A DNA stretch of 64,000 bases from Gelidibacter gilvus (GCF_004115975.1 NZ_SDDZ01000001.1:744001-808000), one strand, 5' to 3'; counted from the stretch's first letter, positions 26,248 to 35,701 are shown. Notes: generated from the letters alone by a model not told the origin. Made by a program: numbers and translations.

Positions 26248-27888
26248 TTAGTTATTTGGTTCAGTATAAAATATCTCCAAATATAACTTTTTATTTTCAT
26301 TGGCACCTATTATGTTACTTCCGTATAAGACAGTGCCTTTTGGAGATAAAATGGAGCTTACAGGTAGTTTTTTGGTAGAATTGTTAGTTGGAGTTAGAAC
26401 AGAACCTTGTGATATGGCGTCTTCTACATTAACATTGGTAGAGACCGCCAATCCTAAACTAACATTTGAGGAATCCTTCAGTAAAAGATTTTTAATGTGT
26501 TCAGTAATTTTGATTTTGTATTTAACACCTTGTGAATTAGCTTCGTCGTTGACACGTTGTAACACGCCAAGGTGATTGCTTCTGGAAATCTCCGCAGAAT
26601 CGAAGTAATAATCCACCAAGGGAATGTTGTTTTTGGTATCGTATATAAAAACTCTATCTGGTTCTTGACCTTGCGTAAGGCTTTGGTCTACATAAAAAAT
26701 CAAATTGGCTTCATTGACCAACCTTTTCGCTTTTACAAATTTTCCTGAAGCATCTGTTTGAACAAAATCGTTTTTGAACGTTTCAAAAGCGGTCATTGTG
26801 CCTTCGTTCGCATCCATATCAGTACCTTCAAATAGTTTGATAACGGCCATGGCGCCCTGTCCGCCTTTCAGATATAATTTCTCATCGCCAGCAATTGGGT
26901 TGCCATTAGGAATATTCAAAAAGAAATCGTTATCTAAAAAATTAATGATATTACTTGTCGGACTAGTTGGGTTTGGATTATAACTCGGGAAATTTAATCT
27001 ATAAGTTCCTGTAATCCGCACGCCATCAGTTGCTGTTTCTGCAGGTGGTGAACTGTAATGAAGAGTGATATTGGCATTGGTAGATCCAAAATTAAGCATC
27101 ATCATAGTGCCATCATTGTTGATAGCTTCCGCTTCAAAATAAATACCTCTAAAATAATTTTGAAAATTATTTTCGTTGCTCAATACTGGGTCACCTCCCT
27201 TAAGTAAAATTTTATTTGACCAAAATGTGGTGTCCATTTTAAAGCGTAACGATGGCGCCAAACGTGTGATTTCTTCCCCTTTTTTAAGTATGATTTCCTT
27301 GTTACTTGGTTTAAAATTGATAGAATCTTTCAATAATGTGCCTTGTAAGGAAGTTAAAGGGATTTGACTTGACGCAGACATTGATCGGTTAGAATAATAT
27401 TTTTGAGGCTGGTTAAATCCTGCATTCGGATCAAAACTTCTCAAAAAATAGTTGTTCTCATAAAGTTTAAAGTTGATAGGACCATTTCCATAAATAGAAT
27501 CTAATTTATAAGAGGTAACATCATTCTCAACTCCAGTAGATTTACTAAAATAAGGAATAGTCAATACTACAGAATCCAATCTTATTTTCTTAGGAAATTG
27601 TGGATCTGCTGTGACTGGCGACAATTGCGTAACCAAACTAGCGGTGCTATTTCCGTACACCAGGTCTTTGTAAAAACCAAATAAATTGGACGGTAAATTG
27701 TTGGTCTGAACAGGCTCTAGCTTATTGGTATAAGCGATGACATCATACTTGAGGTCAGCCACATCAAAGTTATTTAGACCAGAAATATCTGAATCAAGAG
27801 ATACAAAATCCTTGTCACATGCAATGAATGCTGTCATCAATACAGCAAGGATAAATAGGTTTTTTAAGGCGATTTTTTTGTTTTTCAT
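26248..27888 (-). CDS. DUF4270 family lipoprotein
   Basis: A 546-residue lipoprotein with a lipobox ending at TAFIACDKDF. The N-terminal region has LDSDISGLNNFDVADLKYDVIAYTNKLEPVQTNNLPSNLFG, typical of DUF4270, followed by beta-rich repeats with RLDSVVLTIPYFS and a C-terminal LYLEIFYTEPNN. The family is restricted to Bacteroidota and its function is unknown. It sits between a glycogen-synthase-like gene and glmS, an order I recall as common in Flavobacteriaceae, which hints at a role in envelope carbohydrate metabolism, but this is inference. Confidence 0.82.
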   Translation of the reverse strand: MKNKKIALKNLFILAVLMTAFIACDKDFVSLDSDISGLNNFDVADLKYDVIAYTNKLEPVQTNNLPSNLFGFYKDLVYGNSTASLVTQLSPVTADPQFPKKIRLDSVVLTIPYFSKSTGVENDVTSYKLDSIYGNGPINFKLYENNYFLRSFDPNAGFNQPQKYYSNRSMSASSQIPLTSLQGTLLKDSINFKPSNKEIILKKGEEITRLAPSLRFKMDTTFWSNKILLKGGDPVLSNENNFQNYFRGIYFEAEAINNDGTMMMLNFGSTNANITLHYSSPPAETATDGVRITGTYRLNFPSYNPNPTSPTSNIINFLDNDFFLNIPNGNPIAGDEKLYLKGGQGAMAVIKLFEGTDMDANEGTMTAFETFKNDFVQTDASGKFVKAKRLVNEANLIFYVDQSLTQGQEPDRVFIYDTKNNIPLVDYYFDSAEISRSNHLGVLQRVNDEANSQGVKYKIKITEHIKNLLLKDSSNVSLGLAVSTNVNVEDAISQGSVLTPTNNSTKKLPVSSILSPKGTVLYGSNIIGANENKKLYLEIFYTEPNN

Positions 27889-27932
27889 TACTATCTGTAA
27901 GTGGATTTAGAAGCGAATAGTGTGTTGTTATA

Positions 27933-28742
27933 CTATTTAAGAACTTTGGTGTTATAGAAATCTGCATAGGGTTCAGCAAAGTCTTCCTGGGAATAATAGT
28001 CCAGAACCGGTTTTTCCGATGCTTTTAAATAATCCTCCAATTCAGGATCCAGCTCATAAGAGCCTTTTATGAGGGCATCAGAGTAATCAATCGCAATCTT
28101 CATCAAATTGATGAAACTTGGCTTTTCTAAGATTTTAATTGCTGCGTCATCAATATTGTCAAATTTCACTTTGTTAATCATCCCAGTACTTAACGTGCCT
28201 TCAAAACTTTGATCGTATATGGAGGTCACAATTTTACTGTCGGTGAACAAAGGCTCATTTTTATAATATTCTTTGAGGTAAACAGGAAGTAAAGACGCCA
28301 ACCATCCATTAACGTGGATGATGTCCGGTGCCCAATTGAGTTTTTTTACGGTTTCAATAACGCCTTTGGCGAAAAATATGGCACGCTCATCATTGTCAGG
28401 ATAAAGACTTCCATCTTCATCCGTTAAGGTGGCTTTTCTCTTAAAATACTCTTCGTTGTCAATAAAGTAAACCTGGATTCTTTCTTTAGGAATGGAGGCC
28501 ACTTTTATAATCAAAGGCATATCCAAGTCATTGATGACTAAATTAATCCCTGATAGTCTTATTACTTCATGCAACTGATGTCTACGTTCATTTATGTTTC
28601 CATACCTGGGCATGAATATCCGTATTTGTCCTCCTTGTTTATTCACCATTCTTGGAGCTTCAAATGACATTGAAGAAATTTCAGTTTCAGGTAAATAAGG
28701 TACAACCTCGGAAGACACGTACAATATCCTCTTATCTTTCAT
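27933..28742 (-). CDS. Glycogen/starch synthase-like protein, N-terminal domain only
   Basis: A 269-residue protein resembling the N-terminal Rossmann half of GT5 glycogen synthases (ILYVSSEVVPYL, QIRIFMPRYGNINERRHQLHEVIRL, VYFIDNEEYFKRK, DERAIFFAKGVIETVKKLNWAPDIIHVNGWLASLLP). The C-terminal nucleotide-binding half of about 200 residues is absent. The N-terminal KxGGL loop that contacts ADP-glucose in GlgA is replaced by a segment around PETEISSMSFEAP. It is therefore unlikely to be an ordinary glycogen synthase. It is first in the unit with DUF4270 and glmS and diverges from panC. Confidence 0.8.
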   Translation of the reverse strand: MKDKRILYVSSEVVPYLPETEISSMSFEAPRMVNKQGGQIRIFMPRYGNINERRHQLHEVIRLSGINLVINDLDMPLIIKVASIPKERIQVYFIDNEEYFKRKATLTDEDGSLYPDNDERAIFFAKGVIETVKKLNWAPDIIHVNGWLASLLPVYLKEYYKNEPLFTDSKIVTSIYDQSFEGTLSTGMINKVKFDNIDDAAIKILEKPSFINLMKIAIDYSDALIKGSYELDPELEDYLKASEKPVLDYYSQEDFAEPYADFYNTKVLK

Positions 28743-28780
28743 AAATCACGGAGTTTAAAAAAATTAAAATTTAAAACACG

Positions 28781-28788
28781 CAAAAGTA
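28781..28788 (-). promoter_or_regulatory. -7 promoter element (TACTTTTG) for the glycogen-synthase-like/DUF4270/glmS unit
   Basis: The minus strand reads TACTTTTG, 38 nt upstream of the ATG at 28742. It is back to back with the panC promoter, 31 bp away. Confidence 0.55.
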
Positions 28789-28819
28789 CAAAATTTTATG
28801 CAGATTGATAGTAAAATCT

Positions 28820-28827
28820 TAAGTTTG
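28820..28827 (+). promoter_or_regulatory. -7 promoter element (TAAGTTTG) for panC
   Basis: TAAGTTTG, 25 nt upstream of the panC ATG at 28853, within the 110-bp divergent intergenic region. Confidence 0.55.
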
Positions 28828-28852
28828 CACGCTGTTAATATTTTGTTATATA

Positions 28853-29701
28853 ATGATAATTTGCCATAAAAAGGAAGATTTAAGACAGGTTGTAGATGGG
28901 CTGAGGCGTGAAAACCAAACCATTGGTTTTGTGCCTACAATGGGTGCTTTGCATGACGGACATTTGTCGTTAATTAGAAAAGGACTAGAGGAAAACGCTC
29001 GAATGGTGGTGAGCATTTTTGTTAATCCGACACAATTTGACAACACCGCGGACCTCGAAAAATACCCGAGATCCATAGAAAGCGATTTAGAACTATTGCA
29101 AATATTTTCAAAAGATGTGATTGTTTATGCTCCGGCGGCCGATGATATTTATGGAAATAGTATTTCGTCTGAACACTTTAATTTTAATGGTTTGGAAGAT
29201 CAAATGGAAGGCCAATTTAGAAAAGGCCATTTTGATGGCGTGGGGACCGTTGTAAAACGTTTGTTTGAAATCGTACAACCAGATACGGCCTACTTTGGCA
29301 AGAAGGATTTTCAGCAATTCCGGATTATTCAAGAGTTAATAAAAAAACATCATCTTCCTATTAAAGTCGTAGGTGTTGAAATTTTCAGAGATAAAGATGG
29401 TTTGGCCTTGAGTTCAAGAAACGAACGCTTAACCAAAGCGCAGCGAGAAGCAGCACCTTTTATCTACAAAACACTAAAAACTGCCAAAAATCGTTTTGGC
29501 ACGGAAAGTGCAAAGAAAGTTGCGGAATGGGTTGAAAAACAGTTTGCTGAACAGGATTTGCTGACCTTGGAATATTTCACCATTGCTGATGAAGCAAGCT
29601 TACAAACCATCCAAAGAAAAACTAAAACTAAATCATATAGAGCTTTTATTGCTGTTTATGCCGGAGATATCCGACTTATAGATAATATAGCGCTTAATTA
29701 A
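28853..29701 (+). CDS. panC: Pantothenate synthetase (pantoate-beta-alanine ligase)
   Basis: A 282-residue cytosolic enzyme that condenses pantoate and beta-alanine using ATP, giving pantothenate for coenzyme A. Motifs include [16 protein letters not shown] (the HxGH nucleotide site, here HDGH), [34 protein letters not shown] and the KMSKS-like [11 protein letters not shown]. Length is normal. The gene is followed after 13 bp by panD, which supplies beta-alanine, so two adjacent steps of the pathway sit together. Confidence 0.97.
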   Translation: MIICHKKEDLRQVVDGLRRENQTIGFVPTMGALHDGHLSLIRKGLEENARMVVSIFVNPTQFDNTADLEKYPRSIESDLELLQIFSKDVIVYAPAADDIYGNSISSEHFNFNGLEDQMEGQFRKGHFDGVGTVVKRLFEIVQPDTAYFGKKDFQQFRIIQELIKKHHLPIKVVGVEIFRDKDGLALSSRNERLTKAQREAAPFIYKTLKTAKNRFGTESAKKVAEWVEKQFAEQDLLTLEYFTIADEASLQTIQRKTKTKSYRAFIAVYAGDIRLIDNIALN

Positions 29702-29702
29702 T

Positions 29703-29710
29703 TACCTTTG
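29703..29710 (+). promoter_or_regulatory. -7 promoter element (TACCTTTG) for panD inside the panC-panD gap
   Basis: TACCTTTG lies in the 13-bp panC-panD gap, four bases before the panD ATG. It would give panD its own near-leaderless transcript in addition to any panC read-through. Confidence 0.5.
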
Positions 29711-29714
29711 CCAA

Positions 29715-30065
29715 ATGCAAATACAAGTTGTAAAATCGAAAATACACCGTGTCAAATGTACAGGTGCTGAGCTTAATTATATAGGAAGCATAACCATTGA
29801 CGAAGATTTAATGGATGCTGCCAATATTATTCAAGGCGAAAAAGTACAGATTGTCAATAATGACAACGGCGAACGCTTGGACACTTATGTGATTCCTGGG
29901 CCGAGAAATTCCGGTGAAATAACCCTCAATGGCGCTGCTGCAAGAAAAGTAGCGGTTGGAGATACCCTTATTTTAATTACTTATGCGTTTATGGAATTAG
30001 AAGAAGCCAGAACCTTTAAGCCTTCATTGGTTTTTCCTGATGAAGCTACCAACTTACTCAAATAG
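29715..30065 (+). CDS. panD: Aspartate 1-decarboxylase proenzyme
   Basis: A 116-residue pyruvoyl-dependent enzyme that decarboxylates aspartate to beta-alanine. The self-cleavage site is Gly24-Ser25 in NYIGSITID, where Ser25 becomes the pyruvoyl group. Further family motifs are [27 protein letters not shown] and [20 protein letters not shown]. Length is normal. It is placed between panC and a membrane gene whose TTG start comes 2 bp after its stop. Confidence 0.97.
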   Translation: MQIQVVKSKIHRVKCTGAELNYIGSITIDEDLMDAANIIQGEKVQIVNNDNGERLDTYVIPGPRNSGEITLNGAAARKVAVGDTLILITYAFMELEEARTFKPSLVFPDEATNLLK

Positions 30066-30067
30066 TA

Positions 30068-31039
30068 TTGAACGCCAAGACCAAAAAAACATTAAGGATC
30101 GGGCTCCCGGTTTTATTGGCCGTTTTTTTTGGTTGGTATACCTTTTCAAAATTACCTATTGATCAAATCATACCGTATTTCAAATCGGCAAATTATGGTT
30201 GGATTGTTTTAGGGATGCTTCTTGGTTTGCTCAGTAATTTATCTCGAGCGTACCGATGGAAATATTTACTGACGCCTATGGGCTACAGTGTGAAGCTTCC
30301 CAACAGCATCATGGCCGTTTTTATTGCTTATTTGGCAAATTTCGGTATCCCAAGATCTGGCGAAGTGCTAAGGGCTGCAGTTTTGACAAATTATGAGGAC
30401 GTCCCATTTCAGAAGGCTTTTGGCACTATTATAGCAGAACGGATGGCAGATATGATCATACTCCTAAGCATTGTTGCCATCACGCTTTTAATCCAGTTTG
30501 ATTTTATTTATGAACTTTTACAGACCGCTTTTCAGCCAAAGAAGCTCATTATTTTTGGAACCATTGGGATTGTTTTTTCGATCTTAGTTTTTGTCTATCT
30601 AAAGAAAAGCCAATCCAAAATAGCTTTAAAAGTGCGAAATTTTGCCCGTGGTTTATTGGAAGGGATCTTGAGTATTTTTAAGATGGAGCATAAGTGGCTC
30701 TTCATTTTCCATACCCTGTTTATATGGACCATGTATGTGTTGATGTTTTATATCACCACTTTAGCGGTAGATGATTTAAGCGGTGTTTCCATTGGTGCAT
30801 TGCTAATCGCATTTATTGCAGGCAGTTTTACCATAGCCGCAACTAATGGCGGTATTTTTGTCTATCCACTGGCTATTGGTGCAGCTTTTTCTATTTTTGA
30901 TATTCCAGAAAATCCAAGTATTGCCTTTGGGTGGATCATGTGGGTCTCTCAAACCCTTATGATTATTGTGCTGGGGAGTCTTTCTTTTTTGTTTTTGCCG
31001 GTCTATAATGCGAAGCAAAAGGCGATCAAGAAAGGTTGA
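30068..31039 (+). CDS. YbhN/UPF0104 flippase-like integral membrane protein
   Basis: A 323-residue membrane protein of the lysylphosphatidylglycerol synthase TM-region (UPF0104/YbhN) family, which includes MprF flippase domains. About eight hydrophobic helices are visible, with conserved blocks AYRWKYLLTPMGYSVKLPNSIMAVFIAYLANFGIPRSGEVLRA and AERMADMIILL. The soluble synthase domain is absent, so a lipid-flipping or polysaccharide-related role is likelier. The start is TTG at 30068, 2 bp after panD; the next Met is inside a helix. The start is inferred from translational coupling. Confidence 0.82.
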   Translation: MNAKTKKTLRIGLPVLLAVFFGWYTFSKLPIDQIIPYFKSANYGWIVLGMLLGLLSNLSRAYRWKYLLTPMGYSVKLPNSIMAVFIAYLANFGIPRSGEVLRAAVLTNYEDVPFQKAFGTIIAERMADMIILLSIVAITLLIQFDFIYELLQTAFQPKKLIIFGTIGIVFSILVFVYLKKSQSKIALKVRNFARGLLEGILSIFKMEHKWLFIFHTLFIWTMYVLMFYITTLAVDDLSGVSIGALLIAFIAGSFTIAATNGGIFVYPLAIGAAFSIFDIPENPSIAFGWIMWVSQTLMIIVLGSLSFLFLPVYNAKQKAIKKG

Positions 31040-31124
31040 GTCTTTACTAAACAATTAAAATGGCGTGGTGAAACAATCCGAATATTTTTTTACCTTGCCG
31101 TAGCTAATATTAATCACAAATTAT

Positions 31125-32264
31125 ATGCAAAAGATAACCCTTGTCCTATTGTTTCTCATCAGCATCTCAATGGGTGCCCAGGTTATTTATCAACCTTTTG
31201 ATTCCGAAAAATTGGGCGAAAGGAGAGAACTTAAGATTCAGTTACCTCGGAATTATGATCCTGAGGATAAAATACAATACCCTTTAATAATTGTTTTGGA
31301 TGGCGATTATTTGTTTGAACCTTTTGCCGGAAATGCCGATTATCAGGCTTATTGGGGAGAGATGCCCAAAGCAATTGTGGTTGGTGTCAACCAAAGAAAC
31401 AGTCGTGAGAAGGACCTTTTTTATGACAAGGAAATCTATTTTCCTGCCCATGAAGGGGCTTCCTTTTTTGAGTTTATAGGCATGGAACTTATCCCATACA
31501 TAGAAAGCAAATACAATGTTTCAAATTTCAGAATTGTGGCGGGACACGATTTGAGCGCGAATTTTATTAATTATTATTTGTTTAAAGACTTCCCAATTTT
31601 TAGGGCGTTTATTTTGTTAAGTCCAGACTTGGCACCAGAAATGGCCGTTAGGGTTCAAGAGCGCCTTTCAACCATTAAAACCGACACCTTCTACTATATA
31701 GCAACAGCTGATAATGATATTGTTGATTTAAAAGAAAAAATTGTTTCGCATAATGCGCAAATGGGAGCTGTTAATAATCCAAAAGTGCATTATAGATTTG
31801 ATGATTTTCAGGACGCCGACCATTATTCACTGGTGGGCTTGGGCATTCCAAAAGCCCTGAATGAAATATTTTCTCTATACAAGCCTATCAACAAACAAGA
31901 ATATGCAGACCTTGTGATGACTTATCCAGAAGGGCCGTTTAAATATCTCGAAAAGAAGTATGCAGACATCAAGTTCTTTTACGGATTTGAAAAGAAAGTG
32001 GTTGAGAACGATATCAGAGCAGTCGCGGCGGCTGCACTGAAGAAAGATGATCGTGATGCCTTGAGGGATTTGTCGAGATTGGCGCGAAAGGAATTTCCAG
32101 ATTCCATGATCAGTGCCTATTATACAGGAATGTATTATGAAAATGAAAATAATCTTAAAAAGGCCTTGCACAACTATCAACAAGGACTGCTTTTAAATGC
32201 TTCTGATTTTATTGACAAGGATATGTTATTAGACAAAATCTACACTATAAAAGATAAAAATTAG
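31125..32264 (+). CDS. Exported esterase-D-fold protein with Asp at the nucleophile position (copy 1)
   Basis: A 379-residue exported protein (signal peptide ending MGAQ). The alpha/beta-hydrolase core of the esterase D/enterochelin esterase type is recognisable: ELKIQLPRNYDPEDKIQYPLIIVLDGDYLFEPF, AIVVGVNQRN, ELIPYIESKYNVS. The elbow, normally GHSxG, reads VAGHDLSANF, so Asp replaces the nucleophilic Ser. A distal His is kept in DADHYSLVGLG and an acidic residue in TADNDIVDL. The last 90 residues look like a TPR-type helical repeat (ALHNYQQGLLLNA). It is tandem with a paralogue. Real substrate and activity are unknown. Confidence 0.75.
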   Translation: MQKITLVLLFLISISMGAQVIYQPFDSEKLGERRELKIQLPRNYDPEDKIQYPLIIVLDGDYLFEPFAGNADYQAYWGEMPKAIVVGVNQRNSREKDLFYDKEIYFPAHEGASFFEFIGMELIPYIESKYNVSNFRIVAGHDLSANFINYYLFKDFPIFRAFILLSPDLAPEMAVRVQERLSTIKTDTFYYIATADNDIVDLKEKIVSHNAQMGAVNNPKVHYRFDDFQDADHYSLVGLGIPKALNEIFSLYKPINKQEYADLVMTYPEGPFKYLEKKYADIKFFYGFEKKVVENDIRAVAAAALKKDDRDALRDLSRLARKEFPDSMISAYYTGMYYENENNLKKALHNYQQGLLLNASDFIDKDMLLDKIYTIKDKN

Positions 32265-32305
32265 CCGCATTCGTGCATTTCATCGAATAATTTATACAGA
32301 TCAAC

Positions 32306-32313
32306 TATATTTG
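32306..32313 (+). promoter_or_regulatory. -7 promoter element (TATATTTG) for esterase-like copy 2
   Basis: TATATTTG, 37 nt upstream of the ATG at 32351. The second paralogue therefore probably has its own promoter. Confidence 0.5.
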
Positions 32314-32350
32314 TATATATTTACCATCCCAAACCTTAAACCTACTTACG

Positions 32351-33517
32351 ATGAAAAAAGCCCTACTTTTTCTCTTCATCATGCTGTGCGCTATATCTAT
32401 TAATGCACAAACAATTTATGAAAGCTTTCAGTCCCGAAAATTAAATACAACTAGAGATTTAAAAATTCGACTTCCAAATAACTACGATCCTTCATCCAAT
32501 TTGAAGTACCCAGTGATTATAGTTTTTGATGGCGATTACTTGTTTGAACCTGTTGTAGGACAAGTCGCTTTCCAAACTTATTTTGACAAAATGCCGGAAT
32601 CCATTGTGGTGGGCCTCGTACAAGGAAAAGATCGCTTCTATGATAGTTATCATGATGAAGTGACAGGATTACCTATTGAGTTTGGTGCTCGATTTTACGA
32701 TTTCATCAGTACAGAATTGATCCCACACATTGATCGTAATTATAAGACCAGTAAATTTAAAGTGGCTGTTGGTCATGATCTCATGGCTAATTTTATGAAC
32801 GCGTTCTTGTTGAAAGATGATCCGATATTTAAGGCCTATGTCAATTTAAGTCCAGATTTTAAAGGGGATATGGATGAGAATATCAGCAACAGATTGAAAT
32901 GGTTAAAAGAAGATGTTTTTTACTATATGGTCACCAGTAGTGATGACGTTGCACCGCTTCGAAATGGCATTCTTGAAGCGAATCAAAAATTGAATCAAGT
33001 TGACAATAAGGCTTTGAAGTACTATTTCGATGATTTTGAAGGCCACTCTCACTATACGTTGGTGACTGGCGGTTTATCCCAAGCTTTGGATAAGATATTT
33101 GAGCTTTATAAACCCATCAGTGATCGGGAATTTAAAGAGGACATTCTTACTTATGAGGGCACATTGGATACCTACATCAGCAAGCGTTATAAAAAAATTG
33201 AGGATTTGTTTGGAATCTCCAAGCCTATTTCGGAAGATGAATTTGAGAAAATAGTAAAAGCAGCTGAGCAACGCGATGATGTTGCATCTCTAGAAAAAAT
33301 TGGGAAATTGGCCAACAAACAAGATCCAACTACGTCTTACGGTACCTATTATATGGCGCTCCATGCTGAAAGAATCGGCAAAACTAAACGTGCTAAAAAG
33401 CTATACGAATCTGCGCTAGATTTAGAGTCCACACCACATATCAACAAAGATCTCATTCTTTTAAAAGTAGAAGGCCTTGCCGTAGCCGGTGATGATAAGG
33501 AAAGTGATATTGACTAA
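32351..33517 (+). CDS. Exported esterase-D-fold protein with Asp at the nucleophile position (copy 2)
   Basis: A 388-residue paralogue of the preceding gene, with a signal peptide ending SINAQ. Collinear blocks are DLKIRLPNNYDPSSNLKYPVIIVFDGDYLFEPV, SIVVGLVQGKDR, ELIPHIDRNYKTSKFK. The elbow reads AVGHDLMANF, so the same Ser-to-Asp change is present. The distal His is in EGHSHYTLVTGG. A helical C-terminal part (MALHAERIGKTKRAKKLYESALD) resembles a TPR. The shared change in two diverged copies argues against a sequencing error. The gene ends 72 bp before radA. Confidence 0.75.
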   Translation: MKKALLFLFIMLCAISINAQTIYESFQSRKLNTTRDLKIRLPNNYDPSSNLKYPVIIVFDGDYLFEPVVGQVAFQTYFDKMPESIVVGLVQGKDRFYDSYHDEVTGLPIEFGARFYDFISTELIPHIDRNYKTSKFKVAVGHDLMANFMNAFLLKDDPIFKAYVNLSPDFKGDMDENISNRLKWLKEDVFYYMVTSSDDVAPLRNGILEANQKLNQVDNKALKYYFDDFEGHSHYTLVTGGLSQALDKIFELYKPISDREFKEDILTYEGTLDTYISKRYKKIEDLFGISKPISEDEFEKIVKAAEQRDDVASLEKIGKLANKQDPTTSYGTYYMALHAERIGKTKRAKKLYESALDLESTPHINKDLILLKVEGLAVAGDDKESDID

Positions 33518-33589
33518 TAAAACCTGAATTAGGATTTATAATAAGAACTAATACCGCAAATAGTTTTAATTTAGCTCAAACTTTAAAGG

Positions 33590-34948
33590 ATGGCTAAAAT
33601 AAAAACAACTTTTTTCTGTCAAAATTGTGGCAGTCAATATTCTAAATGGCAGGGTCAGTGCACGGCTTGTAAAGAATGGAATACCATTGTTGAAGAGGTC
33701 ATCCAAAAGGAAGAAAAATCCAGTTGGAAAAGCCCTTCCTCAGCCGTAAAACGCGCATCCAAACCTTTGCGCATCACTGAGATTGATGTGACCCAGGAAG
33801 CGCGAATGAACACTGAAGATGAGGAATTCAATCGCGTTCTTGGCGGCGGCATTGTTCCCGGATCAATGATTTTGTTGGGAGGAGAGCCGGGGATTGGAAA
33901 GAGTACACTTCTACTTCAAATCTCATTGAAACTGCCTTATAAAACCCTGTATGTTTCTGGTGAAGAAAGCCAGCAACAAATTAAAATGCGGGCAGAACGC
34001 ATCAATCCTAGCAGTGCTAACTGTTATATCCTGACCGAAACAAAGACCCAAAATATCTTTAAGCAAATTGAAGCTCTTGAGCCAGATATTGTGGTTATAG
34101 ATTCCATTCAAACCCTACATACTGAATATATAGAATCGTCTGCTGGGAGTATTTCTCAAATAAAGGAATGCACTACGGAGCTTATAAAATTCGCAAAAGA
34201 AACGGGAACCCCAGTCATTTTAATTGGACATATTACCAAGGATGGGAATATTGCCGGTCCTAAAATTTTGGAGCATATGGTGGATACTGTCCTCCAATTT
34301 GAAGGCGATCGCAACCATGTATTTCGGATTTTAAGAGCCCATAAAAACCGTTTCGGATCTACCAATGAACTGGGGATTTATGAGATGCAAGGATCTGGGC
34401 TTCGAGAAGTTTCCAATCCTTCAGAAATTTTAATTTCCAAAAAGGACGAAGAACTTTCAGGAAATGCCGTAGCCTCTACTTTAGAAGGCATGCGTCCGCT
34501 CATGATTGAAGTGCAAGCGTTGGTCAGTACAGCCGTTTATGGAACGCCACAAAGATCCGCGACCGGTTTTAATGCCAAACGCTTAAACATGCTTTTGGCA
34601 GTGTTAGAAAAACGTGCCGGATTTAGATTGGGCGCTAAAGACGTTTTCTTGAATATTACTGGAGGAATTTCAGTGGATGATCCTGCCATCGATTTGGCAG
34701 TTGTAGCGTCGGTATTATCATCAAATGAAGATGTTGCCATTCCTAAAGATTTTTGTTTTGCCGCTGAAGTTGGACTTTCTGGAGAGATCCGTCCTGTACA
34801 ACGGGTAGAGCAGCGGATTTTGGAGGCGGAAAAGCTAGGTTTTTCAACTATTTTTGTATCCAAATACAATAAAATCGCACTTAAAAACACAGGAATCAAG
34901 ATCCAATTGATTTCTAAAATTGAGGATTTGGTGAGTTTTTTGGTTTGA
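33590..34948 (+). CDS. radA: DNA repair protein RadA
   Basis: A 452-residue branch-migration ATPase involved in recombination intermediates. The N-terminal zinc finger is FCQNCGSQYSKWQGQCTACKEWNT (residues 8-31, four Cys). The RecA-like core has Walker A GGEPGIGKST (about 97-106), VIDSIQT as Walker B and the RadA signature KNRFGS (about 252). The C-terminal half is the Lon-like S5/S16 fold (GISVDDPAIDLAVVASVLSS, AEVGLSGEIRPV). Length is normal. Confidence 0.97.
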   Translation: MAKIKTTFFCQNCGSQYSKWQGQCTACKEWNTIVEEVIQKEEKSSWKSPSSAVKRASKPLRITEIDVTQEARMNTEDEEFNRVLGGGIVPGSMILLGGEPGIGKSTLLLQISLKLPYKTLYVSGEESQQQIKMRAERINPSSANCYILTETKTQNIFKQIEALEPDIVVIDSIQTLHTEYIESSAGSISQIKECTTELIKFAKETGTPVILIGHITKDGNIAGPKILEHMVDTVLQFEGDRNHVFRILRAHKNRFGSTNELGIYEMQGSGLREVSNPSEILISKKDEELSGNAVASTLEGMRPLMIEVQALVSTAVYGTPQRSATGFNAKRLNMLLAVLEKRAGFRLGAKDVFLNITGGISVDDPAIDLAVVASVLSSNEDVAIPKDFCFAAEVGLSGEIRPVQRVEQRILEAEKLGFSTIFVSKYNKIALKNTGIKIQLISKIEDLVSFLV

Positions 34949-35042
34949 GGAATTAAAACCATAGTCGAGAAACTCCAATGCATCATTTTTAACGCAATCA
35001 AGAATAATATCAAATTTCTAAAAATACTTAAACAACCACTAA

Positions 35043-35507
35043 ATGAAATTCAAAGCCGTTCAAATCCTATTTGCTATTGTTTTATTCACCTCCTGCGGAC
35101 CAAAACCTAGCAAATCCATTGCAGATATCACAAAAGAAATTGATACTTATATTTCACACGTTGATGCCAATTCCGATTTAAAAGAAGAAACCATTGAAGG
35201 TGCTTTGACCGATTTGGAAGGTTTTAAGGATATTGGTAAATTCAAGTATACCGTATATTTTGATGGACAGAGCAACCATCTGTATAAAATAAAAAATGTT
35301 GAAATGACCGATAAAACCATTTCTGAGACTTATTATTTTAAAGATGGCGATTTAATGTTCATAGACACCAACCTTGGAGGTGCATCCAATAAAATGTATG
35401 TTCAAAAGTATAAAGTTATTTCCGAAACCAAAACGAATGCCGAAACCCAAAAGCTGTTGTTGGAAAAGGCAAAGCGTTTCCAGAAAAACTTCAATAAAGA
35501 GCGTTAA
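35043..35507 (+). CDS. Hypothetical lipoprotein
   Basis: A 154-residue lipoprotein with lipobox IVLFTSC (Cys18). The mature part is beta-rich (IGKFKYTVYFDGQSNHLYKIKNVEM, ISETYYFKDGDLMFID) and ends in a basic helix, QKLLLEKAKRFQKNFNKER. I do not recognise a family. It lies between radA and ileS in the same direction but is separated by 94 and 194 bp, so it may be independent. A hairpin repeat follows directly after its stop. Confidence 0.65.
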   Translation: MKFKAVQILFAIVLFTSCGPKPSKSIADITKEIDTYISHVDANSDLKEETIEGALTDLEGFKDIGKFKYTVYFDGQSNHLYKIKNVEMTDKTISETYYFKDGDLMFIDTNLGGASNKMYVQKYKVISETKTNAETQKLLLEKAKRFQKNFNKER

Positions 35508-35512
35508 TAATC

Positions 35513-35587
35513 TGCCTTTGTTGGTGTTTTCCACCAACAAATCTAAATAACCTGCCTTTTTCAGTCTTTTTTACCAACAAATCTAAA
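35513..35587. repeat. TTGTTGGTG hairpin repeat, one perfect and one degenerate unit
   Basis: TTGTTGGTG (35518-35526), a 5-nt TTTTC loop and CACCAACAA (35532-35540) form a perfect 9-bp hairpin within a 35-nt unit starting TGCCTTTG. After a 5-bp spacer a second 35-nt unit repeats both flanks (TGCCTTT and ACCAACAAATCTAAA), but its left arm is degraded. Three further perfect copies occur at 63486-63626. Confidence 0.8.
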
Positions 35588-35701
35588 GCCTCAAAGGATA
35601 CTTTTCAGCCTCAAATCCCGCAGTTTTCTTTTTCCGACATTTAGGACTTCTAATTTCTCAAAAATCATTAATTTCGCACTTCGATTAGAATTAATGATAT
35701 C

